A stretch of 37,555 nucleotides of DNA from Chloroflexota bacterium (GCA_012270555.1 JAAXIC010000003.1:117681-155235), one strand, 5' to 3'. Positions 15,875-23,567 are shown, counted from the first letter of the stretch. The notes: generated from the letters alone by a model not told the origin. Translations and numbers: made by a program.

Positions 15875-17587
15875 CTATGTAGAGGGTGGCATATCCAAAG
15901 TCCGTCTCAGTAGTTCTATCATCTGAGCTCGTCCAGGCTTTCCAATCTGCTCAAGCACTTCTTCAGACAGCTGCATCTTTGCCATTGTGTTCTCAAACAC
16001 GTCTTCTTCAATGGTGTTCTTTGCTATAAGGAACCAGTACTTGCAGTCTCTGGTCTGGCCCGTCCGATTGATCCTAGCCATACTCTGTGTGAAGTTTCTC
16101 GACACGTCATCCAATGACTCGTAAATCGCATTACTCGCCGCCGTCAGGTCGATTGAGCTAGCGCCCACTTGGATTGTCGCTACGAGTAGCCGGCACTCTG
16201 GCTGCGTGAGATCAGCGGGCGAACCTTCACCTCCGCCTATCATGAGCGATGCGCCGTAAGGATCCGCATACCTGTCGCGTAGCATGGATGCAGTATCCCG
16301 GAACCTAGTCCATACGACTGCCTTCTCATTGGGATCTTCCAGAATAGTCTCGAGCAAACTATCCAATTGAAGCCACTTGGCAGGGGGATCAAAGACGGGG
16401 CTAGGCAAACTGCGGTGACCTGGGTCGGAGCATAGGCGCAATAGATTCTTGCGTCGGGACATGACTTGCCCAAGTTTGCTCGCATATGTCCGGTCGTCCA
16501 TCATTTCCAATTCCGAGAGAAAGTCTCTGGCAAGCTGGTCATACTCGTACCTTTGCGGCGGCGAAAGCTCGACGTAGACAGGCATAGCGACCTCTGGCAT
16601 CTTTCTAGGGTTTTCGCGCTGCAGGTAGTGAATCCCTTCCTCTAGTTCATGTACTACGACCAGAGCATCTTGAGTACGGTCACCCGTCAGTGCCAACCCG
16701 ACAGGGTAACCTGATAGAACAGTTAGTTGATGCTCGTAATCGGAAGGGGAATTGGGTGCTGGAGTCCCAGATGCGATCCAACACCTGCCGCATTCCTGCC
16801 GGATTTCCATCGCCGCCCTTGATCGTTGGGCTGCCGCGTTCTTTATCAGATCGCTCTCGTCGAAGATTATGATGGGGCGTTCTACTCCTTCAATGCGTTG
16901 CGCCCATGACTTAATTGGATATTGGTCACTTGCTAGCTGGCCGTAATGGACAATCAGCCACCTCGGATTAGACTGAAAAACTGCCAATCGCCGTTGTTTG
17001 GTTCCCGACGCTGCCGCCACATTGTTCTTGGTTTGACCGTCCGGTAACCACCGTGCCAATTCTGCTCTCCAAGGTGTCTCTATGGCCAAGGGTCGCTCAG
17101 CCACTACAAGCACACCTCTAACAACCCCTCTTGACAGCAGTTCGTGGGCCGCAGCGATCATTGTGCCGGTCTTGCCCGAACCGGGCTTCCAGAATAGTGC
17201 AAAGCGCCGGACTCCCGGCGCTGACATTAGTTCCGCAGCCTCTCGTTGCTCCTCGAAAGGCTCTAGCCCGAGACTCGCCACAGAATCCAAACGGTGGTGA
17301 AGTCTTGAACTCTGACCTTCAACGACTTCCCTCAGTCTATTATCTTCCTGGACTTGCGCTAGTCTCTCACGGGCCCTAGCGTCCCATTCGGGTGAAAACT
17401 GTTCAAGTGCTCCCACCAGTTGTTGTATATGTTGGGAGCCCACCGCCCATTGGCCTCTTGATGAGACTGTGGAGAACTTGACCCTCGCGTTTCTGAGGAC
17501 CCTTTGTATTTCACTCGGCGAAAGACCGTCTTTAGGTTCCAATCGAACGTCGATGGTCTCTCGCCTGACATTCAGGCTAACCTTCAT
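15875..17587 (-). CDS. SNF2-family DNA helicase/translocase
   Basis: The 570-aa protein carries the SF2/SNF2 motifs in order: KPGSGKT Walker A (134-140), VVAERPL (Ia region, from 161), DESD box (243-246) in place of DEAH, SGTPAPN motif III (273-279), and ARINRTGQTRD motif VI (about 504-514). The N-terminal 100 residues are not part of the motor and may be an adaptor. SNF2-type motors move along duplex DNA without strand separation and are used by several restriction and defence systems. Its start overlaps the stop of the ParB-like gene by four bases (ATGA), so the two are translationally coupled and likely work as a complex with the nuclease downstream. Confidence 0.88.
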   Translation of the reverse strand: MKVSLNVRRETIDVRLEPKDGLSPSEIQRVLRNARVKFSTVSSRGQWAVGSQHIQQLVGALEQFSPEWDARARERLAQVQEDNRLREVVEGQSSRLHHRLDSVASLGLEPFEEQREAAELMSAPGVRRFALFWKPGSGKTGTMIAAAHELLSRGVVRGVLVVAERPLAIETPWRAELARWLPDGQTKNNVAAASGTKQRRLAVFQSNPRWLIVHYGQLASDQYPIKSWAQRIEGVERPIIIFDESDLIKNAAAQRSRAAMEIRQECGRCWIASGTPAPNSPSDYEHQLTVLSGYPVGLALTGDRTQDALVVVHELEEGIHYLQRENPRKMPEVAMPVYVELSPPQRYEYDQLARDFLSELEMMDDRTYASKLGQVMSRRKNLLRLCSDPGHRSLPSPVFDPPAKWLQLDSLLETILEDPNEKAVVWTRFRDTASMLRDRYADPYGASLMIGGGEGSPADLTQPECRLLVATIQVGASSIDLTAASNAIYESLDDVSRNFTQSMARINRTGQTRDCKYWFLIAKNTIEEDVFENTMAKMQLSEEVLEQIGKPGRAQMIELLRRTLDMPPST

Positions 17588-18768
17588 TCGACTGCATTGG
17601 CGTCATTAGTTTCATCGGTGGAAACTGTCGCTTGGGCGATGACGCGTTGCAACGCGCTCTCCAATTGAGATCTTAAGACCGCCGGGATTTCCGCTAGTTC
17701 AACCGATGTCAAATTATCGATTTGTTTAACTATCTCTTCTAGACGCCTTTCCACAGACAGGTTGCGCGTAGCCTCTTCGCGACGCGCCTCGGCTGTGGCG
17801 CGGTCGAAATTCGCTCGGAGTCCTGTGCCGGCCAACCCCTCGCCCTCCAAGAAAATCTGGGTTGCTTGAGGGTTTCCGTATATCTCCTCAAGCCTACGTA
17901 CGGAAGCAAAACTGGGGAACAGTTCTTGTTGGATACCACGGAAAAGAAGTGCCTTGAACTCAGGTTCAGAGAAGACATTTTTCGTACGGTAGGTATCGTT
18001 GGCTTGGCGAAAGTACTGAAAGTTCTTGTTTATCTTCGCTTCCAGATCATCCTCATTGTCTTCGTCGCCATAGTCGGCCCTGAATTCCTCAATGAGGAGC
18101 ATTGTGTTAATCCGGTTTCTAATCTCGGTAGTGTTGAAGCGGGGAAACTCCCTCCGTACCAGTCTCCTTATTTCCAATTCTTGCTCTTGAGGAAATTGAT
18201 TGAACAACTCTTGGTACCTGCGATAGATTCGCCCATTGGTAACCAGCTGAGGCCATTCTTTTTTGAGGGATTCGGCATAGTTCTCTTGAATTATGATCGA
18301 CTGCCTGTGAAGATCTGGAGCCCCTTCTGGAAGCACAAACATCGGTGTGCGTGCCAGTAGGTGGAGCTGCTCGTTGGTGGCTCCGCCTCTATCGGAAAGA
18401 GCCCACATCACGGCAAACTTCCTGCGGTTGCCGTCAATGAGTGTCCCATCCCAAGTAACTATAATTGGCTCGCGGACTCCGTTCCGTTTCACATCCTCCC
18501 CAAGCTCTGGGATCGCGAAGCTCCCGTCAACGTAGTCCAGCATCAATTCGAGCATTTCGTCGTCGTCTGGGAAGACGTCAACAGATCGGTGTCGGGCATT
18601 CCGCCACCGGCTAAGAATCATGTCGATTCGGGGATTCTCTACCCAGCCCTTGATATGGCTCAAGTCACCTTCGGTTCGATAGAGAGGAATTTGAATACCG
18701 TTGAAATGCCTTGTTTCAAGCTGCCAGCCAGCTTTGTCGAGAACAAAGCAAGGTCTGTCATTGCCCAT
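17584..18768 (-). CDS. ParB/Srx-like protein of the restriction island
   Basis: The 394-aa protein has a ParB/sulfiredoxin-like N-terminal domain: VKRNGVREPIIVTWDGTLI followed by DGNRRKFAVMW, the G-x-R-R nucleotide-binding motif of this fold (around residues 104-120). The C-terminal 200 residues are helical and charged and end in a probable coiled coil (ERRLEEIVKQIDNLTSVELA). ParB-like proteins bind CTP or ATP and can act as clamps or sensors on DNA; similar modules occur in DndB- and DpdB-type genome-modification systems. I prefer ATG 18768 over the GTG at 18777 because GAGAGG sits about seven bases before the ATG and overlaps the GTG. It heads the minus-strand arm, so it is the first gene controlled by the shared intergenic region. 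Confidence 0.7.
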   Translation of the reverse strand: MGNDRPCFVLDKAGWQLETRHFNGIQIPLYRTEGDLSHIKGWVENPRIDMILSRWRNARHRSVDVFPDDDEMLELMLDYVDGSFAIPELGEDVKRNGVREPIIVTWDGTLIDGNRRKFAVMWALSDRGGATNEQLHLLARTPMFVLPEGAPDLHRQSIIIQENYAESLKKEWPQLVTNGRIYRRYQELFNQFPQEQELEIRRLVRREFPRFNTTEIRNRINTMLLIEEFRADYGDEDNEDDLEAKINKNFQYFRQANDTYRTKNVFSEPEFKALLFRGIQQELFPSFASVRRLEEIYGNPQATQIFLEGEGLAGTGLRANFDRATAEARREEATRNLSVERRLEEIVKQIDNLTSVELAEIPAVLRSQLESALQRVIAQATVSTDETNDANAVE

Positions 18769-18824
18769 ATCTAGCACCTCTCACGATCTTCCATGCTGCT
18801 TCTCCCCTAAATCACTTTGAATGC

Positions 18825-18855
18825 AGTATAGGGTAGCGAGACCCGCATCGCTACC
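18825..18855 (-). promoter_or_regulatory. promoter and 8-8-8 palindromic operator for the restriction arm
   Basis: GGTAGCGA (18832-18839) and TCGCTACC (18848-18855) are perfect 8-bp arms around an 8-base spacer. TATACT (minus strand, 18830-18825) abuts the near arm and is the best -10 box for the ParB-like gene about 57 bases downstream. The palindrome covers the -10/-35 spacer and the -35 position, ideal for repression by the XRE protein. No strong -35 is seen. Confidence 0.6.
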
Positions 18856-18871
18856 AAGTTATCGGCACAGA

Positions 18872-18935
18872 GCATGATTCGATTGCGCCACACGCAAGAG
18901 AAGTGCATATATAATGCATACCTATTGCATGATTC
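18872..18935 (+). promoter_or_regulatory. promoter and repeated motif for the methylase arm
   Basis: TATAAT at 18910-18915 precedes the XRE start by about 88 bases. Around it are TGCAT (18904-18908), ATGCAT (18914-18919) and TGCAT (18926-18930), the first two forming TGCAT-ATATA-ATGCA. GCATGATTC occurs twice as a direct repeat, at 18872-18880 and 18927-18935, bracketing the promoter. This looks like a multi-site controller region of the kind used by C proteins. The -35 box is poor, as expected for an activated promoter. Confidence 0.5.
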
Positions 18936-19002
18936 ACGAAACTTCTCTAGAATCGCCGTAGAGCAATGTTCCTACCCTTCATGGATTGAGTGTGGGGCAG
19001 CT

Positions 19003-19230
19003 ATGAATGGAAATCTCAGACGCCTTCGGGAAGCTCTGGCTCTATCCAGACGTGAACTGGCCAGACGCTCGCGCGTCGATGAGAGCACGATCTATCGCGC
19101 CGAGCACGGTTTGACAGTTCTACGTCCGAGTACGATTCAAAAATTGGTTAGGGTGCTGAAAGTTTCGCCTACCGAGATTACTCAGGCTGACGGAATAGCA
19201 GATGGAGATGTCAGAAGGCGAGAGCAGTGA
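19003..19230 (+). CDS. XRE-family regulator, likely controller of the restriction island
   Basis: A 75-aa single-domain helix-turn-helix protein: LRRLREALALSRRELARRS, then RVDESTIYRAEHG (recognition helix) and a closing helix LVRVLKVSPTEITQAD. Size and fold match controller (C) proteins of Type II restriction-modification systems and Cro/C1-like repressors. ATG 19003 is used; the frame is open to 18874, but that extension would be read through the promoter elements. Its stop overlaps the methyltransferase GTG by four bases (GTGA), so regulator and methylase are made together. It likely binds the palindrome at 18832-18855 and/or the repeats at 18872-18935. Its sequence resembles the C-terminal domain of the glycosylase two genes on. 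Confidence 0.85.
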   Translation: MNGNLRRLREALALSRRELARRSRVDESTIYRAEHGLTVLRPSTIQKLVRVLKVSPTEITQADGIADGDVRRREQ

Positions 19231-20471
19231 CTACGCCGACAGTCATATCGCTTTTTACTGGTGGCATGGGCCTCGACCTAGGGTTCGAAAACCAAGGATT
19301 CACTATTAAGGTCGCCTTGGACAACGACACCGCTGTTGAGGCTACGATTCGCAAGAATGGTCGTTCCTTCCCTGTTTTGACGAGTAATGTATCGGATGTG
19401 ACCACCCCTGATCTTCTCAGGTCAGCTGGCCTTCCAGTCGGCGGGGCCACAGTGTTAACAGGGGCTCCACCATGCGAACCCTTCACTACGGCTGGAGCAA
19501 GGAATGGATTCCAGGATCACCGTGCCGGTGCAGTCCACTCGTTCATTCGTATTGTCCGTGAATCTCGACCCGAGTATTTTGTCTTCGAGGAAGTCCCGGG
19601 ATTCCTTAGGGCTGCGAAGCAGCACATATCCTTCTACAAGCGATCCAGAATGCAGGACAAGGATTTACACCCCGACTACAGATTGGGGTCAGCCTTTGAC
19701 GAAGTGATGAAGGACTTTAAAGACCTCGGATACAATCTCAGCTTCGATCCTGAGAACCCCAAGGCATCGCTTCTCAATTCTGCGGACTTCGGCGTCCCAC
19801 AGAAACGTATCCGGTTTGTACTGATTGGGGCACGGGAAGGCCCAGCTATAGAACTCCCCAAGCCTAACCACGGTGCCCCAGACTCGAAGGAGGTCCAAGA
19901 GGGTGTGAGGAAACCGTGGCGCACCCTCAGAGACGCGTTGAAGGGGCTAGACTCTGATGGAGATGAGCGCGTAAACTTTCCGGAGAAATGGGGCCAGTAC
20001 CTCGATTTAGTCCCAGAGGGAGGGTGTTGGCGGGATCTGCCGGAACACTTGCATGTGGTTGTACTTGGGGGTGCCTACGATGATGGTTCAGATCCAATGA
20101 CCGCAGGAATGAAGGGTGGCAGGACAGGCTTCTTGCGTAGGCTCTCGTGGGACAAGCCTGCCCCCACACTGGTTGACCGTCCTACAAACAAGGCCAACTG
20201 TCTGTGCCATCCAGAGGAGACACGACCTCTATCGGTCAAAGAGTACGCAAGAATTCAAGGGTTCGAGGACGACTGGATTCTCTCTGGGTCACTTTCGCAG
20301 CGGTACCGGCTGATTGGCCAAGCCACGCCTGTCTGGTTAGCGGCTGCTATCGCTACCAAGGTACTTGAACATCGGATGGGCGCGTTACGTGGCAACGAGA
20401 GCACTCCAACACTGAAAGTAGAAGATGTGGCAACCCAGCAAGAGCTACCAAGAGAGCTTGTCCTTCGCTAA
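19227..20471 (+). CDS. DNA (cytosine-5) methyltransferase
   Basis: The 414-aa enzyme shows the C5-methylase motifs: ISLFTGGMGLDLGF (motif I, residues 7-20), GAPPCEPFTTAG (motif IV, catalytic C83), EEVPGF (motif VI, E121-E122-V123 in place of ENV), QKRIRFVLIGAR (motif VIII, 192-203), and a C-terminal ARIQGFEDDW with YRLIGQATPVWLA (motifs IX-X; GQAT-P replaces the usual GNAVPP). The target-recognition region (about 205-310) is variable and gives no sequence specificity. It methylates host DNA at the 5 position of cytosine, protecting it from the partner nuclease. GTG start, four-base overlap with the XRE gene, and 47-base overlap with the following glycosylase gene. Confidence 0.92.
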   Translation: MTTPTVISLFTGGMGLDLGFENQGFTIKVALDNDTAVEATIRKNGRSFPVLTSNVSDVTTPDLLRSAGLPVGGATVLTGAPPCEPFTTAGARNGFQDHRAGAVHSFIRIVRESRPEYFVFEEVPGFLRAAKQHISFYKRSRMQDKDLHPDYRLGSAFDEVMKDFKDLGYNLSFDPENPKASLLNSADFGVPQKRIRFVLIGAREGPAIELPKPNHGAPDSKEVQEGVRKPWRTLRDALKGLDSDGDERVNFPEKWGQYLDLVPEGGCWRDLPEHLHVVVLGGAYDDGSDPMTAGMKGGRTGFLRRLSWDKPAPTLVDRPTNKANCLCHPEETRPLSVKEYARIQGFEDDWILSGSLSQRYRLIGQATPVWLAAAIATKVLEHRMGALRGNESTPTLKVEDVATQQELPRELVLR

Positions 20472-21315
20472 TCTAGTGCTTCAGTGGGGAGTCCAGAACT
20501 TCAGTGAGTTCCCGTGGCGTCTCAAACGATCCCCTTATGAGGTACTCATAGCCGAGGTGCTACTTAAGCGGACGACCGCAACTGCCGCCGCACGGGTCTA
20601 TCAGAGCTTTCTTGACAAGTATCCCTCCTTGCAGCACATTGCGTCGGCTCCTGAAGAAGAACTGGTTCGTGCTCTGTCCAATGTAGGACTCCAGCACCAG
20701 AGGGCTCGATCCATTAAACGACTGGCTAGCTGGCTCCTGTCAAAGCACAGGGGCGCTGTTCCCGATAACCTAAAGGATCTGATGGAAGTCCCGGGGCTGG
20801 GTGACTATAGTGCTACCGCGATTCTGTCCTTCGGGTACGGTGTCCAGATAGCTGTTCTAGACACGAATGTTGAACGCATTCTACTTAGAGTCTTTGAAAA
20901 CGCTCTGCCGCCTCGTCCTTCTCAGCGGATTCTGCGTGAGGTCGCGCAATTCTTGCTGCCAAAAGTGAGACATCGCGATTACAATTACGGACTCTTGGAT
21001 CTTGGGAGACTGATTTGCAGGTATGCCGATCCCAGATGCGGTGAATGCCCCCTTACATCCCTCTGCGACTTCTACAGCAAATCAGCCGGAGAGTTATCTA
21101 GTCGGATCGTGAGAGAAAGTAAGGCGAGCTATGCCAGTAGGTTAAGGGAGATTAGGCGCAGCCGTGGATTGAGCCAAAGACGGCTTGCTGAGATCGCCAA
21201 CGTGTCAAAGCTAACCATAATCCGCATTGAGACTGGCAAGACATCGCCGCGCCAGGAGACTCTGCAAAAGCTAGGAAAGGCCCTCCAAGTGTGCCCTAGC
21301 GAGTTGTCTGGTTAG
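20425..21315 (+). CDS. HhH-GPD DNA glycosylase ([4Fe-4S], Mig/MutY-like) fused to an XRE domain
   Basis: The 296-aa protein has a MutY/EndoIII-type core: LQWGVQNFSEFPWR near the start, the helix-hairpin-helix EVPGLGDYSATAIL (121-134), catalytic Asp D146 in VLDTNVERIL, and the iron-sulfur knot C198-x6-C205-x2-C208-x5-C214. The position that is Lys in EndoIII and Ser in MutY is Tyr here (Y128). As I recall, that matches the archaeal plasmid T:G mismatch glycosylase Mig.MthI, which is also encoded beside a C5 methylase. Residues about 225-295 are a second XRE helix-turn-helix (SRGLSQRRLAEIANVSKLTI), an unusual fusion. The likely job is removing thymine from T:G mismatches left by deaminated 5-methylcytosine, as Vsr does elsewhere. 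A TTG at 20458 is an alternative start. Confidence 0.82.
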   Translation: MWQPSKSYQESLSFANLVLQWGVQNFSEFPWRLKRSPYEVLIAEVLLKRTTATAAARVYQSFLDKYPSLQHIASAPEEELVRALSNVGLQHQRARSIKRLASWLLSKHRGAVPDNLKDLMEVPGLGDYSATAILSFGYGVQIAVLDTNVERILLRVFENALPPRPSQRILREVAQFLLPKVRHRDYNYGLLDLGRLICRYADPRCGECPLTSLCDFYSKSAGELSSRIVRESKASYASRLREIRRSRGLSQRRLAEIANVSKLTIIRIETGKTSPRQETLQKLGKALQVCPSELSG

Positions 21316-21368
21316 AGTTATTCCTGCAGACTTGCCTACTTTGAGCTCCGGCTTTACCGATTTATTTC

Positions 21369-21478
21369 GCGCTCTCGACCATGTGCAGCAGTGACACCTC
21401 GCGCGGCTCTCCGAGGGACCATTACGGGCCGCTGTCGTCGCCTGGCTTGCGGCGCAAGCCCTTCAGCATTGGGCGCAG
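21369..21478 (-). pseudogene. fused fragments of a ybjQ-like gene and a winged-helix regulator
   Basis: On the minus strand 21410-21369 reads EPREVSLLHMVESA, and its DNA matches the real ybjQ gene at 30579-30620 in about 38 of 42 bases. Immediately upstream (21478-21429) a frame reads LKGLRRKPGDDSG, the LRRKLGDD segment of OmpR-type winged helices. A stop separates the two. Neither piece can make a full domain. Together they fill much of the 239-base gap after the glycosylase gene. Confidence 0.5.
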
Positions 21479-21554
21479 GCGGTAGTTCCAGGGCACCGTC
21501 TCTCCAAACCGAAAAGTACCGCAGATGTCAGAATCTTGCCATCTCGGGAGCGGG

Positions 21555-22892
21555 TCAAAATACCTTCGGAATGAGTAGGTGTGGGACCTCTTTGGTATAG
21601 CGATCCCAGTCTTTTCCGTATTTCTTCTTGCAGCGCGCGATATCGCGGCGCGCGCGATGGAGGATCATGATTACGAAAAACGTCACATAGAAGTAAGGCA
21701 AGACATTTTCGAAGCCGCAGATCAGGCCCCATGATAGCGCCATGAGGATGTCCGCGGTGTAGTGAGGCTTGCGGACGTAGCGCCACCAGCCGTCGATGAG
21801 CAGCTTGGAGCCGACCGCGGTGTCCAGGTAACGAGGGTTCTTGAGCGTGTCCCAGGGCAATTGCGGAATGGTCTTGCGTTTTACGTACGAGCCATTGATC
21901 TGCATGCGGAAGTGATTTCGTTGGCCGTTTGCGGTGTCGAAAACGTAGTAGGCGCCGAAGAGGAGCACGAAGCAGAATATCGTGTGCGGCAGCGAGAGTT
22001 CGAAAGGCGGTCGGGACGCGATGTACATGGAGTTGAAGCAATACACGAAGGGGACGCCGGCGAGGTTCCAGAAGATCAGCATCCATCCCCACTTTTCGTG
22101 GAAGATGTCCCAGGTCGTAGGGATGCACTCTTCGCCCTTCATGCAGGCGTTGGCATAGAGGAAGTGGGCTACCACCATGAAGATCATGGGGACACTCACC
22201 GAACCGTGCTCGGCGAACTGGTGCGCGGCCCCGCTGGCCGTCAGCAGAAAGAGCGTGAGCCAGGACACGCGAATTTCCGCCCACATCTTCAGGTCGAGCG
22301 CCCCGATGCGTGGGTTGAGCCACGCACCCATGAAGAAGTCGTACAGGAAATTACCTGACATGCGCTCGGCGTTGCCTGTGATCTTTGCTCCAATGTGCAC
22401 CGCGAGTGCGATCGCGTTGGCGCTGACTATCGCCGCGATCATGAGCGCCCCGAACTGTTCGTAGATCGTCTGCAAGGGGAAAATGCCGGAGAAGTGCAAT
22501 AGGGCCACGACGGCCAACGTGAGCCACCAGGCGGTGTATGCATTGCAGCGGTAGACCAACTGATTGCCGCCGCGCGATGGGATCGGCAACCCTCTGATTT
22601 CCAACCCCGGCAAGAAGGCCGCCATCAACCCTTGCGCGACCAGGAATCCCAAGTAGAGCGCGAACGTGCTCAACGACGGCATTGCATGTGCAACGATTAG
22701 GTCCCAGTTTCTCGCGAAGAACGGACCCAGATCGGAGATTCCCACCGGATAGAAGATAGCCCCGTCGTGGAAACGCCACGCGATCCAGAGGTAGAGCAGC
22801 AATACGTGGGAGAGGGTGATGATGACGCCCGCCCCGGGCGCTCCCCCGAACTCGCGCGCGGTCTCGCTGCTCTTGTCTGCGGTCATCGCCAT
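21555..22892 (-). CDS. ERG4/ERG24-family sterol reductase homologue
   Basis: This 445-aa polytopic membrane protein (about nine or ten spans) ends with a strongly conserved region: LLIDGWWRYVRKPHYTADI, then ALSWGLICGFENVLPYFY, then RCKKKYGKDWDRYTKEVP and IPKVF. This pattern is the C-terminal signature of the delta-14/delta-24(28)/delta-7 sterol reductases (ERG24, ERG4, DHCR7), which reduce sterol double bonds with NADPH in the membrane. Bacterial homologues exist (Coxiella and Methylococcus-like bacteria come to mind), but no sterol synthesis gene (squalene epoxidase, oxidosqualene cyclase) is present in this window. It may act on hopanoid, scavenged sterol or another polyprenoid. The N-terminal 200 residues are less typical. 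ATG 22892 or 22886 are both possible starts; no strong Shine-Dalgarno is seen. It is flanked by regulator fragments. Confidence 0.8.
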   Translation of the reverse strand: MAMTADKSSETAREFGGAPGAGVIITLSHVLLLYLWIAWRFHDGAIFYPVGISDLGPFFARNWDLIVAHAMPSLSTFALYLGFLVAQGLMAAFLPGLEIRGLPIPSRGGNQLVYRCNAYTAWWLTLAVVALLHFSGIFPLQTIYEQFGALMIAAIVSANAIALAVHIGAKITGNAERMSGNFLYDFFMGAWLNPRIGALDLKMWAEIRVSWLTLFLLTASGAAHQFAEHGSVSVPMIFMVVAHFLYANACMKGEECIPTTWDIFHEKWGWMLIFWNLAGVPFVYCFNSMYIASRPPFELSLPHTIFCFVLLFGAYYVFDTANGQRNHFRMQINGSYVKRKTIPQLPWDTLKNPRYLDTAVGSKLLIDGWWRYVRKPHYTADILMALSWGLICGFENVLPYFYVTFFVIMILHRARRDIARCKKKYGKDWDRYTKEVPHLLIPKVF

Positions 22893-23414
22893 AATTTGCT
22901 CAGTTCACCACTGTGGCCCGCAAGCCGTGGATGTCACGCCGGTCGCCAAATCACATCTCTTGCCGTGGAGTGCCTTAGGCCCCGCCCGCTAGGATCAGGC
23001 CATCGACTCCTCCCGATGTCGGCAGAAGCCGAACACCCACGCTGCCAGACCTATGGGCCGGCAACAGACTCTGTCAGTCTCCGCGCGGCTGAAGCGGCCC
23101 TTTCGATCAGGTCACTAAGGAAGCCGCAGCACACCCTCAAGAGGTCCTGTAGCAATGAGAGACCCTTCAACCGGTTGTGCGGAGGCTCGTTGCGGGCCAT
23201 CCCGGACTGACAGGCCCTTTCCTTAGACAAAATCCTCCCGCCGAAAAGTTCGCAATCCGGCCTTACACGGCCCACCAGAAAAGAAATTCCTCAGTATGGC
23301 CCACGGTAGTTGGTACCTAGTCCCGCCACTGAGTAACATAATTCTGCCGGTGAGTAGGAACCGTCCGAGGCTGGACGGGAATTTGGGTCAAGACTATGCA
23401 AGCACAGTCGGCGG
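22893..23414. other. intergenic region with repeat copy B and no clear gene
   Basis: About 520 bases upstream of the sterol reductase. It contains dispersed repeat copy B (23233-23278). A minus-strand frame beginning at ATG 23200 could encode 49 aa (MARNEPPHNRLKGLSLLQDL...), but it has no known motif and a weak ribosome site, so I do not call it a gene. Near-repeats of GGCCCAC and CTAGTCnCGCC also occur after copy A, suggesting the repeated unit may be longer in degraded form. Confidence 0.5.
23233..23278. repeat. 46-bp dispersed repeat, copy B
   Basis: TCCTCCCGCCGAAAAG...CACGGCCCACCAG aligns with copies at 13901-13946 (about 34/44) and 28268-28313 (34/46) by eye. All three copies are intergenic and end in GCCCACC. 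Confidence 0.6.
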
Positions 23415-23567
23415 TCAACTGTTGGGCTTCGGTTTCTTCTCCTGCGGCATGCGGTAGCCGACGCGAGGCTCGGTGAAGATGTAGGTGGGGTTGTGGACAT
23501 TCTCTCCCAGCCTGCGCCAGAGCTTGCTGACCATCGTGTGCATGGGCCGTAGTTTGCCGCCCGCCAT
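23415..23567 (-). pseudogene. C-terminal remnant of an OmpR-type response regulator
   Basis: The minus-strand frame reads MAGGKLRPMHTMVSKLWRRL, then GENVHNPTYIFTEPRVGYRM, then a basic tail and TGA. The segment R-x-L-G-E-N-x-x-N-P-T-Y-I-F-T-E-P-R-V-G-Y-R-M is the second half of the winged-helix DNA-binding domain of OmpR/PhoB regulators (recognition helix, wing and terminal strand). The receiver domain and the first half of the winged helix are missing, so the 50-aa piece cannot bind as a regulator. Two further broken pieces of the same domain lie at 21429-21478 and 24260-24369. Confidence 0.75.

Noticed and set aside
9748-18768. queF, a ParB-like protein and an SNF2 helicase suggested a Dpd (7-deazaguanine DNA modification) system.
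   Set aside because: No DpdA/TGT-like gene is present, queF is 4.6 kb away and pairs with the precursor transporter, and the SNF2/ParB arm is linked to a C5 methylase instead.
15875-20471. SNF2 helicase plus C5 methylase could be DISARM.
   Set aside because: The DISARM core (DrmA helicase, DUF1998 DrmB and PLD DrmC) is missing; only the two generic components overlap.
22923-23200. A 49-aa minus-strand frame starting MARNEPPHNRLKG.
   Set aside because: Weak ribosome site, no family resemblance and location in a remnant-rich region; more likely decayed DNA.
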